Positions 7,436 through 15,411 of a stretch of 35,363 nucleotides of DNA are shown piece after piece. Source of the DNA: Paenibacillus_AR mesotrionivorans (GTDB taxonomy: Bacteria > Bacillota > Bacilli > Paenibacillales > NBRC-103111); contig NZ_JBJURJ010000031.1 in NCBI RefSeq assembly GCF_046098205.1, positions 1 to 35,363 of the forward strand, in the 5' to 3' direction. How positions within the stretch are numbered: the stretch's first letter is position 1; the number at the start of each line of letters is the position of its first letter. Below the pieces are notes generated by a model. The model was not told the DNA's origin. It saw only the letters and a program-made list of their open reading frames with translations, and searched no databases. The translations under genes were made by a program, and so were the position numbers.

Positions 7436-8359
7436 ATGTGGTTGTTATTGGCGGCTTCGGCTGCAGTCTGTTTCGGCTTAAGGGGGATTCTGTACCAATG
7501 GACCTCCCGGCAGCCGGCGGACCGGAATGTGCTGCTGTTCGGTGTGTATGCCTGCGGAGCAGTGGTGGCTTTGGCTTTGAATCTGTTCTGGGGACAGCCT
7601 TGGACGGCGGGTGCGGCAGTCGGCATCGCCATGGGGCTGTTCTCCTTTGTGTCCAACTCCGCCATGCATAAGGGCTTTGCAGTGGGCAAGGCCTCCCTGG
7701 TGGCGCTGTTGGTGGGACTGCCTCCTCTCATTGTTGTCCTGGCGGCGATGGTGCTGTGGAAAGAGCATTTGAGTGTGGGCCAAACGTTATGCTTTGTGGT
7801 TATTCTGGGCGGCGGCCTTCTGGTCAAAAGTGCCGGAGGCTTGAGCCTGCGCAATATGGAAGGCGCCCAGTGGGGTCTTCTGGCTATGGTCACCTTCGCC
7901 TTTACGGATTTGTCCAGCAAACAAGCGGCATTGTCCGGCGGTGAAACACTGCCCACACTTGTGCTGATGTACGTGACCGGCAGTCTGCTGTTCGCCGTAT
8001 CCGCAGGTGTGGACAGGAAGCGGCAGCTGGCTGCGGAGGCCCGCGGAGGTGCGGAGGCCGCTTTGGCCAGGCAAGAAACGGCCGCTGCTGCTGAAGGGGT
8101 GCAGCCCCCGCGCTGGAGTCTCGGCAAAACCGTGGGAATCGGAATGGCTGTGGGCATCAGCAACATCTCAGGGATGATCCTGATGATGCCTGCCATGAAA
8201 ATGGGCATCACCGGCTTGGTTTCTGCCATTGTAGCGCTTAATGCGCTGATTATTATGCTGTACGCCTGGATCATCCTCCGGGAGCGGGTGAAGCCCATGG
8301 AGCTGGCCGGGATGATCCTGGCCTTCGCCGGGGTGCTGGCTTTGCGGCTGCTGGGGTAA
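7436..8359 (+). CDS. EamA/DMT superfamily transporter
   Basis: The 307-residue protein has about ten hydrophobic segments in the two-fold EamA pattern. The first half begins MWLLLAASAAVCFGLRGILY and the second near GIGMAVGISNISGMILMMPA. The halves close with ALVSAIVALNALIIMLYAWI-like and ELAGMILAFAGVLALRLLG segments, the latter typical of DMT exporters. A polar, Ala/Glu/Arg-rich insert of about 40 residues (near 188-228, starting DRKRQLAAEARGG) separates the halves and is longer than usual. GGAGAGG lies 12 bases before the ATG. The SDR gene lies 51 bases upstream. The family moves metabolites or amino acids across the inner membrane; the substrate here cannot be told. A four-stem-loop repeat element begins 45 bases after the stop. 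Confidence 0.88.
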   Translation: MWLLLAASAAVCFGLRGILYQWTSRQPADRNVLLFGVYACGAVVALALNLFWGQPWTAGAAVGIAMGLFSFVSNSAMHKGFAVGKASLVALLVGLPPLIVVLAAMVLWKEHLSVGQTLCFVVILGGGLLVKSAGGLSLRNMEGAQWGLLAMVTFAFTDLSSKQAALSGGETLPTLVLMYVTGSLLFAVSAGVDRKRQLAAEARGGAEAALARQETAAAAEGVQPPRWSLGKTVGIGMAVGISNISGMILMMPAMKMGITGLVSAIVALNALIIMLYAWIILRERVKPMELAGMILAFAGVLALRLLG

Positions 8360-8403
8360 ACGGTGCCGACTGCTTTTGGGGAGAAACTGCGGCTGGGAGC
8401 GGT

Positions 8404-8594
8404 GTTAGCGGAAATGTTCTTCCGCTGTTGGTAACCGGCAGTGGATATACGGGGAATAGCGGAAACGGTTTTCCGCTATTCCTTCTTTTTTGCCGTTTGG
8501 CAGGCTGCGGAGGACCGATAGCGGAACTTGCTTTCCGTTATCGCCTTTTGGGTTGGTTACAATCTATGAATAGCGGAAATATCTTTCCGGTATT
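8404..8594. repeat. Four-stem-loop intergenic element, subfamily 1 (copy E1)
   Basis: Four palindromes of the form AATAGCGGAA-N6-TTCCGCTATT start at 8404, 8455, 8517 and 8569. The 8455 copy is perfect; the others differ by one to three bases, with G-T pairs in 8517. The loop is always 6 bases; spacers are 25, 36 and 26 bases. A small TGCC-GTTT-GGCA hairpin sits near the centre (8491-8502). The element lies between the EamA and rsgA genes and explains most of this 530-base non-coding stretch. It shares spacing with the element at 11642-12001. Confidence 0.85.
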
Positions 8595-8655
8595 CTTGGA
8601 TAGCCTGCTCCAACCAACCCATAGCCTCTTGGAAATAATATTTGGTTATAATCAT

Positions 8656-8683
8656 CCGTTCCCCTGCGGAAGCGGCTTTTTTT
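8656..8683 (+). terminator. Terminator downstream of the repeat element
   Basis: CCGTTCC pairs with GGAA-g-CGG (seven pairs, one bulge) and is followed by seven T. It would end transcripts coming from the EamA gene through the repeat element, before the rsgA transcription start. Confidence 0.6.
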
Positions 8684-8824
8684 GCGTATACTAACATACG
8701 TACCTCACTATGAATTTATCGGAAGGATGATGTTGTATGCACTTGCTGACGAATGGAAAAGACGGCCGCAGGTGTCCGAGGCTGGAGGTCTTATCCTGAC
8801 CACATGTAATCGGACTCCTGCGAA

Positions 8825-8888
8825 GAAAATCGGCATGGTTCCACCGGAACCCTGCCACCCTAATTTATCTTGGCAGGAGGAAAAACAT
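8825..8888 (+). promoter_or_regulatory. rsgA leader: two adjacent hairpins, the second overlapping the ribosome site
   Basis: GGTTCC-acc-GGAACC is immediately followed by CTGCCA...TGGCAG. The last arm runs into AGGAGG, the ribosome site of the TTG start at 8889. Folding would hide part of the Shine-Dalgarno region, suggesting translational control. The leader starts after a TATACT (8687-8692) and contains a short ORF of 20 codons from 8736 preceded by GGAAGG. Confidence 0.45.
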
Positions 8889-9956
8889 TTGAACGACTTT
8901 TTGACACAATGGGGCTGGCGCCCCTTATTTGATGAGGATGCGGACGTTTACCGGGCCCAGGGATGTATTCCCGCCCGTGTCATACTGGAGCACAAGCATA
9001 TGTACCGGATCGTCTCGGAGAACGGCGAATATTTGGCGGAGGTCACCGGCAAGTTCCGTTATCAGGCGGATGGCCGGGAGGATTTCCCGGCAGTGGGTGA
9101 TTGGGTAATGGCCAACCTTCGGGAATCCGACGGGCGGGCCACCATCCGCGGACTGCTCCCCCGCTTCAGCAAATTTTCCCGCAAGGTTGCCGGGGCAGTA
9201 ACGGAAGAGCAGATCGTGGCGGTGAATGTGGATACGATCTTCCTGGTACAGGCGCTAAATCAGGACTTTAATCTGCGCAGACTGGAGCGTTACCTGATCC
9301 TGGCCTGGGAAAGCGGGGCCAACCCGGTGGTGATCCTGAGCAAAGCGGATCTGTGTGAAGAGCGGGACGAGCTGATGGCGCAGGTGCATATGGTAGCTGC
9401 TGGAGTTCCTGTCCATGCCGTAAGCGCATTGGACGGAATTGGGCTGGAGGAGCTGGCGCCTTACATCGGCAAAGGAAAAACTGTGGCACTTATGGGCTCC
9501 TCCGGTGTAGGCAAATCAACCCTGATTAACCGGCTCATCGGCCATGAAGCCATGGATACCGGCGGCATCCGCGAGGATGATGGCCGTGGACGGCATACGA
9601 CCACCCACCGTGAGCTTTTGCTTTTGCCTGACGGCGGACTGCTGCTGGATACACCCGGCATGCGGGAGCTGCAGCTGTGGGATGCGGACCAAGGGATAAG
9701 CGCAGGTTTTGCCGATGTGGAAACCTTGTCTGGCCAATGCCGCTTCCACAACTGCTCCCATAACCGGGAGCCGGGCTGTGCGGTTCAAGCCGCCCTGCAG
9801 GACGGCAGCCTGGAGGAGGAGCGTTACAACAGCTACCTGAAGCTCCAGAAGGAGCTTGCTTATCTGGCACGGAAGGAAGATAAGCAGCTTCAGCTTCAGG
9901 AAAAATCCAAGTGGAAGCAGATTCACAAGCAAATGCGCACCCATAAGCCGCGTTAA
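8889..9956 (+). CDS. rsgA: Ribosome small-subunit-dependent GTPase A (RsgA/YjeQ type)
   Basis: A circularly permuted GTPase that helps 30S subunit maturation. The 355-residue product has an N-terminal OB-fold-like part (WGW near residue 8; GDWV near 70). The G motifs follow in permuted order: G4 LSKAD (150-154), then G1 GSSGVGKST (203-211), G2-region GRGRHTTTHREL, and G3 DTPGM. The zinc knuckle is CRFHNCSHNREPGC near residues 289-302. A basic C-terminus ends HKQMRTHKPR. The start is TTG at 8889 after GGCAGGAGG; longer readings upstream cross a structured leader and have no ribosome site. At about 355 residues it matches the longer RsgA type (E. coli-like) rather than B. subtilis YloQ (about 298), so a second, shorter rsgA may exist elsewhere. 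A terminator follows at 9982-10044. Confidence 0.92.
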   Translation: MNDFLTQWGWRPLFDEDADVYRAQGCIPARVILEHKHMYRIVSENGEYLAEVTGKFRYQADGREDFPAVGDWVMANLRESDGRATIRGLLPRFSKFSRKVAGAVTEEQIVAVNVDTIFLVQALNQDFNLRRLERYLILAWESGANPVVILSKADLCEERDELMAQVHMVAAGVPVHAVSALDGIGLEELAPYIGKGKTVALMGSSGVGKSTLINRLIGHEAMDTGGIREDDGRGRHTTTHRELLLLPDGGLLLDTPGMRELQLWDADQGISAGFADVETLSGQCRFHNCSHNREPGCAVQAALQDGSLEEERYNSYLKLQKELAYLARKEDKQLQLQEKSKWKQIHKQMRTHKPR

Positions 9957-9981
9957 GACCTGTTAAGACCGTTAGACCCGG

Positions 9982-10044
9982 AAGCCCTTTTCCCCGGCAG
10001 CAGCAGGCTAACACCTGCCCGTCCGGTGGAAAAGGGCTTATTTT
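9982..10044 (+). terminator. Terminator after rsgA
   Basis: AAGCCCTTTTCC and GGAAAAGGGCTT form a 12-base stem. A large loop holds an inner CAGG/CCTG hairpin, and the stem is followed by ATTTT. The minus strand lacks a T tract, so it mainly serves rsgA. Confidence 0.75.
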
Positions 10045-10103
10045 AATCAAAGTCGTCATGTCCCGGTGAAATTAATGATAATTTTTACTACTAATTCATG
10101 CTG

Positions 10104-11333
10104 CTATTGGCCGATTTCCTCTCTGTCAGGCTCGGGGGTTTCCCAGGAGGGAAACGGGTCACGCAGCGTCCTCCAGTCTGCCGCCATTTCCCCGTCGGTA
10201 AGCAGACATTGATCCAGCTGTGCGGTGAGAGCATCCCGGTCCAGACGGATGCCGATGAGTACCAGCTCGTTGATCCGGTCGCCCCACTCCGGGTCCCATG
10301 TTTTCAGAAGCTCCGGGCTTTCCTGGAAATAACGCTCCCGCTCCTTCTCCGGTAGAGTCGCCAGCCAATATCCTGCCGGGCCAAACTGGATGGAAGGGCC
10401 GGCCTGTCCGATGGAGGCGGCCATATCCGGGCGGGAGGCCAGCCAGAGAAATCCCTTAGAGCGGACGATCTCCTGGGGCAGCTTGGTCAGGAACTTGTAA
10501 AGCCGGCCCGGGTGGAACGGACGCCGCCTGCGGTACACGAAGGAGCTGATGCCGTATTCCTCCGTTTCCGGTGTATGCTCCTCCTTCTGCAGCTCCCGCA
10601 TCCAGCCTGCGGAGGAGCTGGCCTCCTCGAAGTCAAAGCGGCCGGTATTGAGGATTTCGGCGGCATCGATCTTGCCGTATATGCTGCGAAGCAGCTTGGC
10701 TCTGGGCTGAAGGGCACGAAGCACTCCCTCCAGCTGCTCCAGCTCGGTTTCCTGCAGCCTGTCGCATTTATTCATAATAAGCACATCGCAGAACTCAATC
10801 TGGTCAATCAGGAGATCGATGATATCCGGCTCCTCCCCGTTCTCTTCCGCTTTAGTGCGCTCCAGGAGCTGGTTTCCTGAGGAAAAATTCTGCCACAGGG
10901 TATACGCATCCACCACTGTAACCATACAATCCAGCCGGCAATAGTCCGTCAGATCAACACCGTTGGCTTCATCCCGGTAGGTGAAGGTTTGGGCGATGGG
11001 CACAGGCTCCCCAATCCCCGTGGATTCGATGAGAATATAATCAAACCGCTTCTCCTCCGCCAGCTTCTTCACCTCCAGCAGCAGGTCCTCCCGCAGAGTG
11101 CAGCAGATGCAGCCATTGGACAAGGAAACCAGCTTCTCCTCCGTACGGGACAGGGATGCGCCGGACTGGATCAGGGAAGCGTCAATATTCACCTCGCCCA
11201 TATCGTTTACAATGACGGCTACACGCAAGCCCTCCCGGTTGTTCAGCACATGGTTCAGCAGCGTTGTTTTGCCCGAGCCCAAATAGCCGCAAAGGACGGT
11301 AACGGGAATCCGGTTATCAGTCAATATACTCAT
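10104..11333 (-). CDS. zagA: COG0523/CobW family GTPase, zinc metallochaperone type (ZagA/YciC-like)
   Basis: G3E-class GTPases of this type deliver zinc to client enzymes under zinc starvation; B. subtilis ZagA supports GTP cyclohydrolase FolE. The 409-residue product has Walker A GYLGSGKTT (16-24), the metal-binding GCICC (74-78), IESTGIGEP near 104 and the base-recognition MNKCD near 191. The CobW C-terminal domain follows (FVYRRRRPFHPGRLYKFL, later GDRINELVLIGIRLD). Length and domain order fit YciC/ZagA. The ATG at 11333 is 12 bases after AAGGAG. The upstream region has a good sigma-A promoter with a Zur-like palindrome on the start site, supporting zinc repression. The gene stands alone; the Zur assignment is inference from the operator. 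Confidence 0.88.
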   Translation of the reverse strand: MSILTDNRIPVTVLCGYLGSGKTTLLNHVLNNREGLRVAVIVNDMGEVNIDASLIQSGASLSRTEEKLVSLSNGCICCTLREDLLLEVKKLAEEKRFDYILIESTGIGEPVPIAQTFTYRDEANGVDLTDYCRLDCMVTVVDAYTLWQNFSSGNQLLERTKAEENGEEPDIIDLLIDQIEFCDVLIMNKCDRLQETELEQLEGVLRALQPRAKLLRSIYGKIDAAEILNTGRFDFEEASSSAGWMRELQKEEHTPETEEYGISSFVYRRRRPFHPGRLYKFLTKLPQEIVRSKGFLWLASRPDMAASIGQAGPSIQFGPAGYWLATLPEKERERYFQESPELLKTWDPEWGDRINELVLIGIRLDRDALTAQLDQCLLTDGEMAADWRTLRDPFPSWETPEPDREEIGQ

Positions 11334-11350
11334 TTCTTTTGCTCACTCCT

Positions 11351-11415
11351 TGTAATCGCTTGGTATCCACTCGTCATATACTCGCATGTTATACGCGCTT
11401 GTTATACGCGATTAT
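11351..11415. repeat. Five tandem 13-bp repeats in the zagA leader
   Basis: Consecutive 13-mers begin at 11351, 11364, 11377, 11390 and 11403. The three at 11377-11415 (TATACTCGCATGT, TATACGCGCTTGT, TATACGCGATTAT) are clearly related. 11351 (TGTAATCGCTTGG) matches the fourth at 9 of 13 positions; 11364 is the most decayed. They lie between the transcription start and the zagA ribosome site. Confidence 0.7.
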
Positions 11416-11444
11416 CTGGAATACATGTGGGTACTTCGCTATTT

Positions 11445-11489
11445 ATTCGTAATATTTACTATTAAAACACATCCTTTCTAAACGTGCAA
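11445..11489 (-). promoter_or_regulatory. zagA promoter with Zur-like operator
   Basis: On the minus strand TTGCAC (11484-11489), 17 bases, TTTAAT (11461-11466). Immediately downstream, touching the -10, is TAGTAAA-T-ATTACGA (11447-11461). It matches the Bacillus Zur box core TCGTAAT-N-ATTACGA at 12 of 14 half-site positions. An operator over the start site fits repression by Zn-loaded Zur. Confidence 0.65.
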
Positions 11490-11641
11490 GACTTAAATAG
11501 GGAGGGATGAGTTGCAGCACCACCTCCCATTCGCCCATGCCCCGGCCTTAGAAGCTCCATCCGCACCCGGCACCCTTGGCTGCTGGGTCAACCTCCATTT
11601 TCTGCATTTGCACACACCCTCTGGTTGATAAAAATAACAAA

Positions 11642-12001
11642 AATAGCGGAACCGGAGTTCCGCTATTGCTTATGCATGTGTGGAAATAAAGCGATAACGC
11701 AAAGGTTTTTCCGTTATCATCCAGATCGCCCCTGCGTTGGCGGGGTTTCAGCAGCCATAGCGGAAATTGCGTTCCGCTAATCAGACGCCGCTGCACCTGG
11801 ACGCCCGGATAACGGAACATAGCTTCCGCTATTCTCCCGGCACCGCCTGTATAACAAGGATAAGGGAAGGGGCATATCCGCTATTCCCCTTCTTCCGGGC
11901 TTAGGCTGCAGCTTTATCGGCCAATAGCGGAAGCTTGGCTGCTCTTATGCCCTGATTTTCCAGTGCGGCTGCGCAATAGCGGAAGGTCCGCTTCCGCTAT
12001 T
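11642..12001. repeat. Seven stem-loops: two fused four-stem-loop elements, subfamily 1
   Basis: Palindromes AATAGCGGAA-N6-TTCCGCTATT and variants start at 11642 (perfect), 11693, 11756, 11808, 11859, 11923 and 11975 (perfect, 7-base loop). Start-to-start distances are 51, 63, 52, 51, 64, 52, so the spacing pattern repeats every three hairpins. It reads as two four-hairpin elements (11642-11833 and 11808-12001) sharing the 11808 hairpin. Those at 11859 and 11923 each have one decayed arm. The array fills the gap between the zagA promoter and the yhaN stop, ending 24 bases after yhaN. Confidence 0.85.
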
Positions 12002-12024
12002 GGAGCCACGCCGCGGATGCGCCA

Positions 12025-15000
12025 TCACGCTCCGGCTGAGGAAGCACCGCCAGCCGGCGCAGCCACCGGCAGCAGAATCCGCTGCGCCGAGGGGGCTGCT
12101 TCCGCCAGTGCGTCCAGCACATGGCGGTGGCACGTGAAGAGCAGCACCTGATGCTGCTCCGACAGCGCAGCCAGCTCCCGGAGCGCCAGCAGCAGGCGCT
12201 CTCCGTCAAAATTGACGAAGATATCATCCATGACGAGAGGCAATGGGTTGTTTCTAGCGAATTCCGCTGCAAGTGCGAAGCGGAGAGCCAGGTACATCTG
12301 CTCTGCGGTCCCGCGGCTCAGGCGGGCGGAATCCACCGCCTCCCCGCCGGGACGGATGGCGAGCAGGCGCTCCTCGCCCATAGGCGCGGCGATGCGGACA
12401 TAGCGCCCGCCCGTCAGCCGGGCAAAATGCTCCGATGCCCGGCGCATCACCTCCGGCTGCTTTTCCCGCTCATAGCGCGATTTGGTGCGGGCCAACAGCC
12501 CTGCCGCCATGGCGAACACCGCCCATTGGGACGCCTCGTCCCCGAACCGGGCCAGCAGCTCCTCCTGCTTATCCCGCAGCGCCCCATGATCGGTGCCATC
12601 CGCCAAACGGGCATAGTCCGCATGGAGCCGGCCCTTCTCTTCTTTCCATCCATCCACGGCCGCCTCCAGCTCCAAAAGCTCCCGCCGGAGTTGCTCCGTT
12701 TCCGCCCCCAACTCCGCGGGAGATCCGCCCTCCAGCACCTCGCCCAGCCTGTCCAGCCGGGAGCCGCCTACAGCCGCAGCAAGCAGCTCCCTGAGGTTAT
12801 TCGCCTCTGCCTCCAGCTCACGGCGGGCCGCCTCCCGGGCACCCAGCCGCCAGAAGTCCTCCTCGCCGTCCGCACCGGCCTGGCGCCATAATTCCGCCAG
12901 CCTATCCCGGCAGCGGATCAGCGCCTCCTCCTCCAGCCGCAGCCGCGGCGCCAGCCCCTCCAGCTCTGCCTCCGCTTCGCGGCAGCGGCTTTGGCGCTCC
13001 GCCGCCTGCTCTACCGCCTTGCGGAAGCCCTGCAAGGCAAGCTGAAGCTCCTCCGGCGTGCCGAACGCCGTACCGAGCACCGCCCCGGCGGACGCTTCGA
13101 AGGCCGCCCGGTTTCTGCGGATACGGTCCAGCCGCCCACGGCTCTCCTCCTGGCGCAGCCGAAGCTCCGCCGCTTGATCCAGCAAGGCCACAAACTCCAT
13201 GGCCGCCTCAGGGGAAATCTCCCCAATCGCCGCATTCCATTGGGCCAGCCATTGCCTCCATTCCGCCAAAAGCTCCCTTTGCTCCTGCTCCGTCTTCCGC
13301 TGCTCCCGGCCCAACTGGTCAACTTGGCGCCGCAGGCGGGTTTCCGCTTCATGGGCAGCCTTCCATTTCTCCTCCAGCTGATAATAATCCCGCAAGGCCT
13401 GATTCAGCCGGTTGAGCCACTCCTCGAGTTGCTCCGGCAGCGCTTCATTGCCGGAGTCCAGCACCAGTTGACCTCCGCTGCTGCCTTCTAGGCTGCTTTT
13501 CAAAGTCTGCAGCCGTGCTCCCAGCTTCCCGCGCAAGCGTTCCAGCTCCTGCTCCAGCTCTTGGCGCCGGGCGGCAAGCGGCGTGTCTACCGCCAGTCCC
13601 GCCGCCGATTCATCACCAGGGCGGTACCGCCTGGAGGAACGGCTGCCTCTACCCGAAGATGAGGTTCCCCTGCCGCCAAGCAGCAGTCCCCCTCCGCCAG
13701 CACCCATCACTACCAAACCTGCAGCCGCCAGCAACCAATTGCCCGCCAGCCCGAAGAACAGACCTGCTCCGCCTCCTGCACCCAGAAGCAGCGCCCAAAG
13801 CAGCACCATACGCCCATCCGTCCCCTCCGGCCGGGACACCATCCGTCCATTTGCCTCCGCCTGAGCCTGAAGCTGCTCCACCGACAGGCGATGCTCAAGC
13901 TCCCGTTCGCGCAGATGCCGGTATTCCCGTCCGGCCTCGGCCAGCTGGCCGTACTCCCGGCGCAGCTCCCGAATTACCGCAGGCAGCTCCGCAGCCAGTC
14001 TGTCCGCTTCCGGCGGATACGCCGCCGCAAGCGTCCGCTCCGCCCCGGCAAGCAGCTCCCGCCGCTCCTGCACTAGGGCAGCGGCCTGCGCCAGCTCCGC
14101 CTCTGCAGCATCCACCGCATTGTCCAGCCGGACCCGGGCCAGCTCCCGCTCCCCCCACAGCTCCTTGAAGTGTGCAGCCTCCTCCCGGTTCTGCAGGGTA
14201 ACGGGAGGAAGACAAGACTCCGGGGGCACGGCAGTGGCAATTTCGGGAAATTCACGCCAATCCGCTTCGCCGGGCAAACCACCGCAAGGAAGCCCCGCCT
14301 CCTGCAGCTTCCCCTGCAGCAGCCGCTCCAGGCGCCCAAGCTCCAGGAGCAGCTCCTCCTCCTGGCCGAAGCCCGCCTTGTACAGGCTCAGCTCCTCCGT
14401 CAAAGCCTGCACTCTTTCACGCAGACGAACCAACCCGGCATCCGCTTCCGAATAGGCCGCGACAACATCTTCCAGCGCGGTTTGCCTTATCCGAAGCCCA
14501 GCCAGCGTTTCCTCCCGCTTCTCCAGCTCGCCCAGCAGCACGTCCTGCCGGGACAGCCCATCCTCGGGAAAAGGGCCCTCTCCCCCAGCCGGTATCCCCC
14601 GGAGCGACTCCGTCACATGACTCAGACGCAGCCAGCGCTCCCGCTGGGCCCCAGCCGCCTCCAGCAGCTCCAACCGGGCTTTGCCGCCGGCCAGCTTTTC
14701 CCCGGCTTCCGCAATCCGGTCCGCCAGAGTCCCGATTTCCGCTGTCAGCTGGTTATACCGCCCGGCTTGGGCCAGGCTTTTCCGCCAGGCGCTGTCCAGC
14801 GTATCCCACTCCCCCAGCAGCTGGCTGATCCCCTGGTTCCGCCCCTTGGGCCGGAAACGGCTCTCCAGCTCCTGAACCAGCCGCTTCTCCGTCTCCCGGA
14901 CCAGTGAGGCACGCACCCCCAGCCCGGCGCTGTGAAGGAATCCGCCCAGCTCCTCAGAGGTCAGAGTATGCAGCGCCTGAAGCTCCGTCAGAGTAAAGGC

Positions 15001-15411
15001 GAACAAATTGCGGAACTGCTCCGCCGTTACGCCCCCCAACAGCTCCCGCAGCAGCTCCTCGCCTCCCTCGCGCCCATCCGGCAGCGTAACCGTCACCAGC
15101 CCGGCGGAGGGAATACGTCCCCTGCCGCCGGCGGCAGCAGCATCCGCCGAGCGCCGGAACACACGCACCTGGCTGCCCGGCTCCAGCTCCAGCACCAGAG
15201 AGCCGCCATGAACGCCGCCTTTGGCGGGTTCGAACCGCTCCAGACCCGACTGGCGGGAGGGAAAGCCGAACAGCACCGCACGGATCAGGTGCAATAATGT
15301 GCTTTTGCCTGCTTCATTAGGGCCGTACAGAACCGTCATCGGGCCATGCAGCTCCACCGTCCGGTTCTGCAGCCCGCCGAAACCCTCCACGCGGATTTCC
15401 CGGATTCTCAC
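12025..15411 (-). CDS. yhaN: YhaN-like SbcC/Rad50-type AAA ATPase with central membrane hairpin
   Basis: A 1128-residue SMC-like ATPase, partner of the YhaO nuclease encoded just before it. The N-terminal half-site has MRIREIRVEGFGGLQNRTVE and Walker A GPNEAGKST (30-38). Long coiled-coil arms run from about 170 to 530 and 600 to 990. The C-terminal half-site carries the ABC signature LSRGTAEQMYLALRFALA, Walker B LPLVMDDIFVNFD and the switch TCHRH. A Gly/Ala/Leu-rich hydrophobic pair at 535-580 replaces the zinc hook or hinge and marks the YhaN type, pointing to membrane association. It is longer than B. subtilis YhaN (about 960). GTG at 15411 directly follows the yhaO stop, with GGAGGG 7 bases before it. 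Codon usage is very GC-rich and Arg/Leu/Glu-heavy. It is last in the operon and ends before a stem-loop array. Confidence 0.93.
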   Translation of the reverse strand: MRIREIRVEGFGGLQNRTVELHGPMTVLYGPNEAGKSTLLHLIRAVLFGFPSRQSGLERFEPAKGGVHGGSLVLELEPGSQVRVFRRSADAAAAGGRGRIPSAGLVTVTLPDGREGGEELLRELLGGVTAEQFRNLFAFTLTELQALHTLTSEELGGFLHSAGLGVRASLVRETEKRLVQELESRFRPKGRNQGISQLLGEWDTLDSAWRKSLAQAGRYNQLTAEIGTLADRIAEAGEKLAGGKARLELLEAAGAQRERWLRLSHVTESLRGIPAGGEGPFPEDGLSRQDVLLGELEKREETLAGLRIRQTALEDVVAAYSEADAGLVRLRERVQALTEELSLYKAGFGQEEELLLELGRLERLLQGKLQEAGLPCGGLPGEADWREFPEIATAVPPESCLPPVTLQNREEAAHFKELWGERELARVRLDNAVDAAEAELAQAAALVQERRELLAGAERTLAAAYPPEADRLAAELPAVIRELRREYGQLAEAGREYRHLRERELEHRLSVEQLQAQAEANGRMVSRPEGTDGRMVLLWALLLGAGGGAGLFFGLAGNWLLAAAGLVVMGAGGGGLLLGGRGTSSSGRGSRSSRRYRPGDESAAGLAVDTPLAARRQELEQELERLRGKLGARLQTLKSSLEGSSGGQLVLDSGNEALPEQLEEWLNRLNQALRDYYQLEEKWKAAHEAETRLRRQVDQLGREQRKTEQEQRELLAEWRQWLAQWNAAIGEISPEAAMEFVALLDQAAELRLRQEESRGRLDRIRRNRAAFEASAGAVLGTAFGTPEELQLALQGFRKAVEQAAERQSRCREAEAELEGLAPRLRLEEEALIRCRDRLAELWRQAGADGEEDFWRLGAREAARRELEAEANNLRELLAAAVGGSRLDRLGEVLEGGSPAELGAETEQLRRELLELEAAVDGWKEEKGRLHADYARLADGTDHGALRDKQEELLARFGDEASQWAVFAMAAGLLARTKSRYEREKQPEVMRRASEHFARLTGGRYVRIAAPMGEERLLAIRPGGEAVDSARLSRGTAEQMYLALRFALAAEFARNNPLPLVMDDIFVNFDGERLLLALRELAALSEQHQVLLFTCHRHVLDALAEAAPSAQRILLPVAAPAGGASSAGA

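Noticed and set aside
8682..8888. Longer N-terminus for the RsgA protein (69 extra codons)
   Set aside because: No ribosome site at the far start; the segment is the structured leader and the OB domain already begins at 8889.
8750..8888. T-box leader before rsgA
   Set aside because: GGTTCCACCGG resembles T-box sequence, but the conserved AGGGTGGNACCGCG antiterminator and a following terminator are absent.
8404..12001. CRISPR-like array from the regular repeats
   Set aside because: The repeats are 26-base palindromes with alternating 25, 36-37 and 26-base spacers, few in number and with decayed copies. No cas genes are present.
12121..15297. Several plus-strand ORFs of 100-256 codons inside yhaN
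   Set aside because: All are GC-skew shadows of the minus-strand gene: Pro/Arg/Gln-rich, no ribosome sites or domains.
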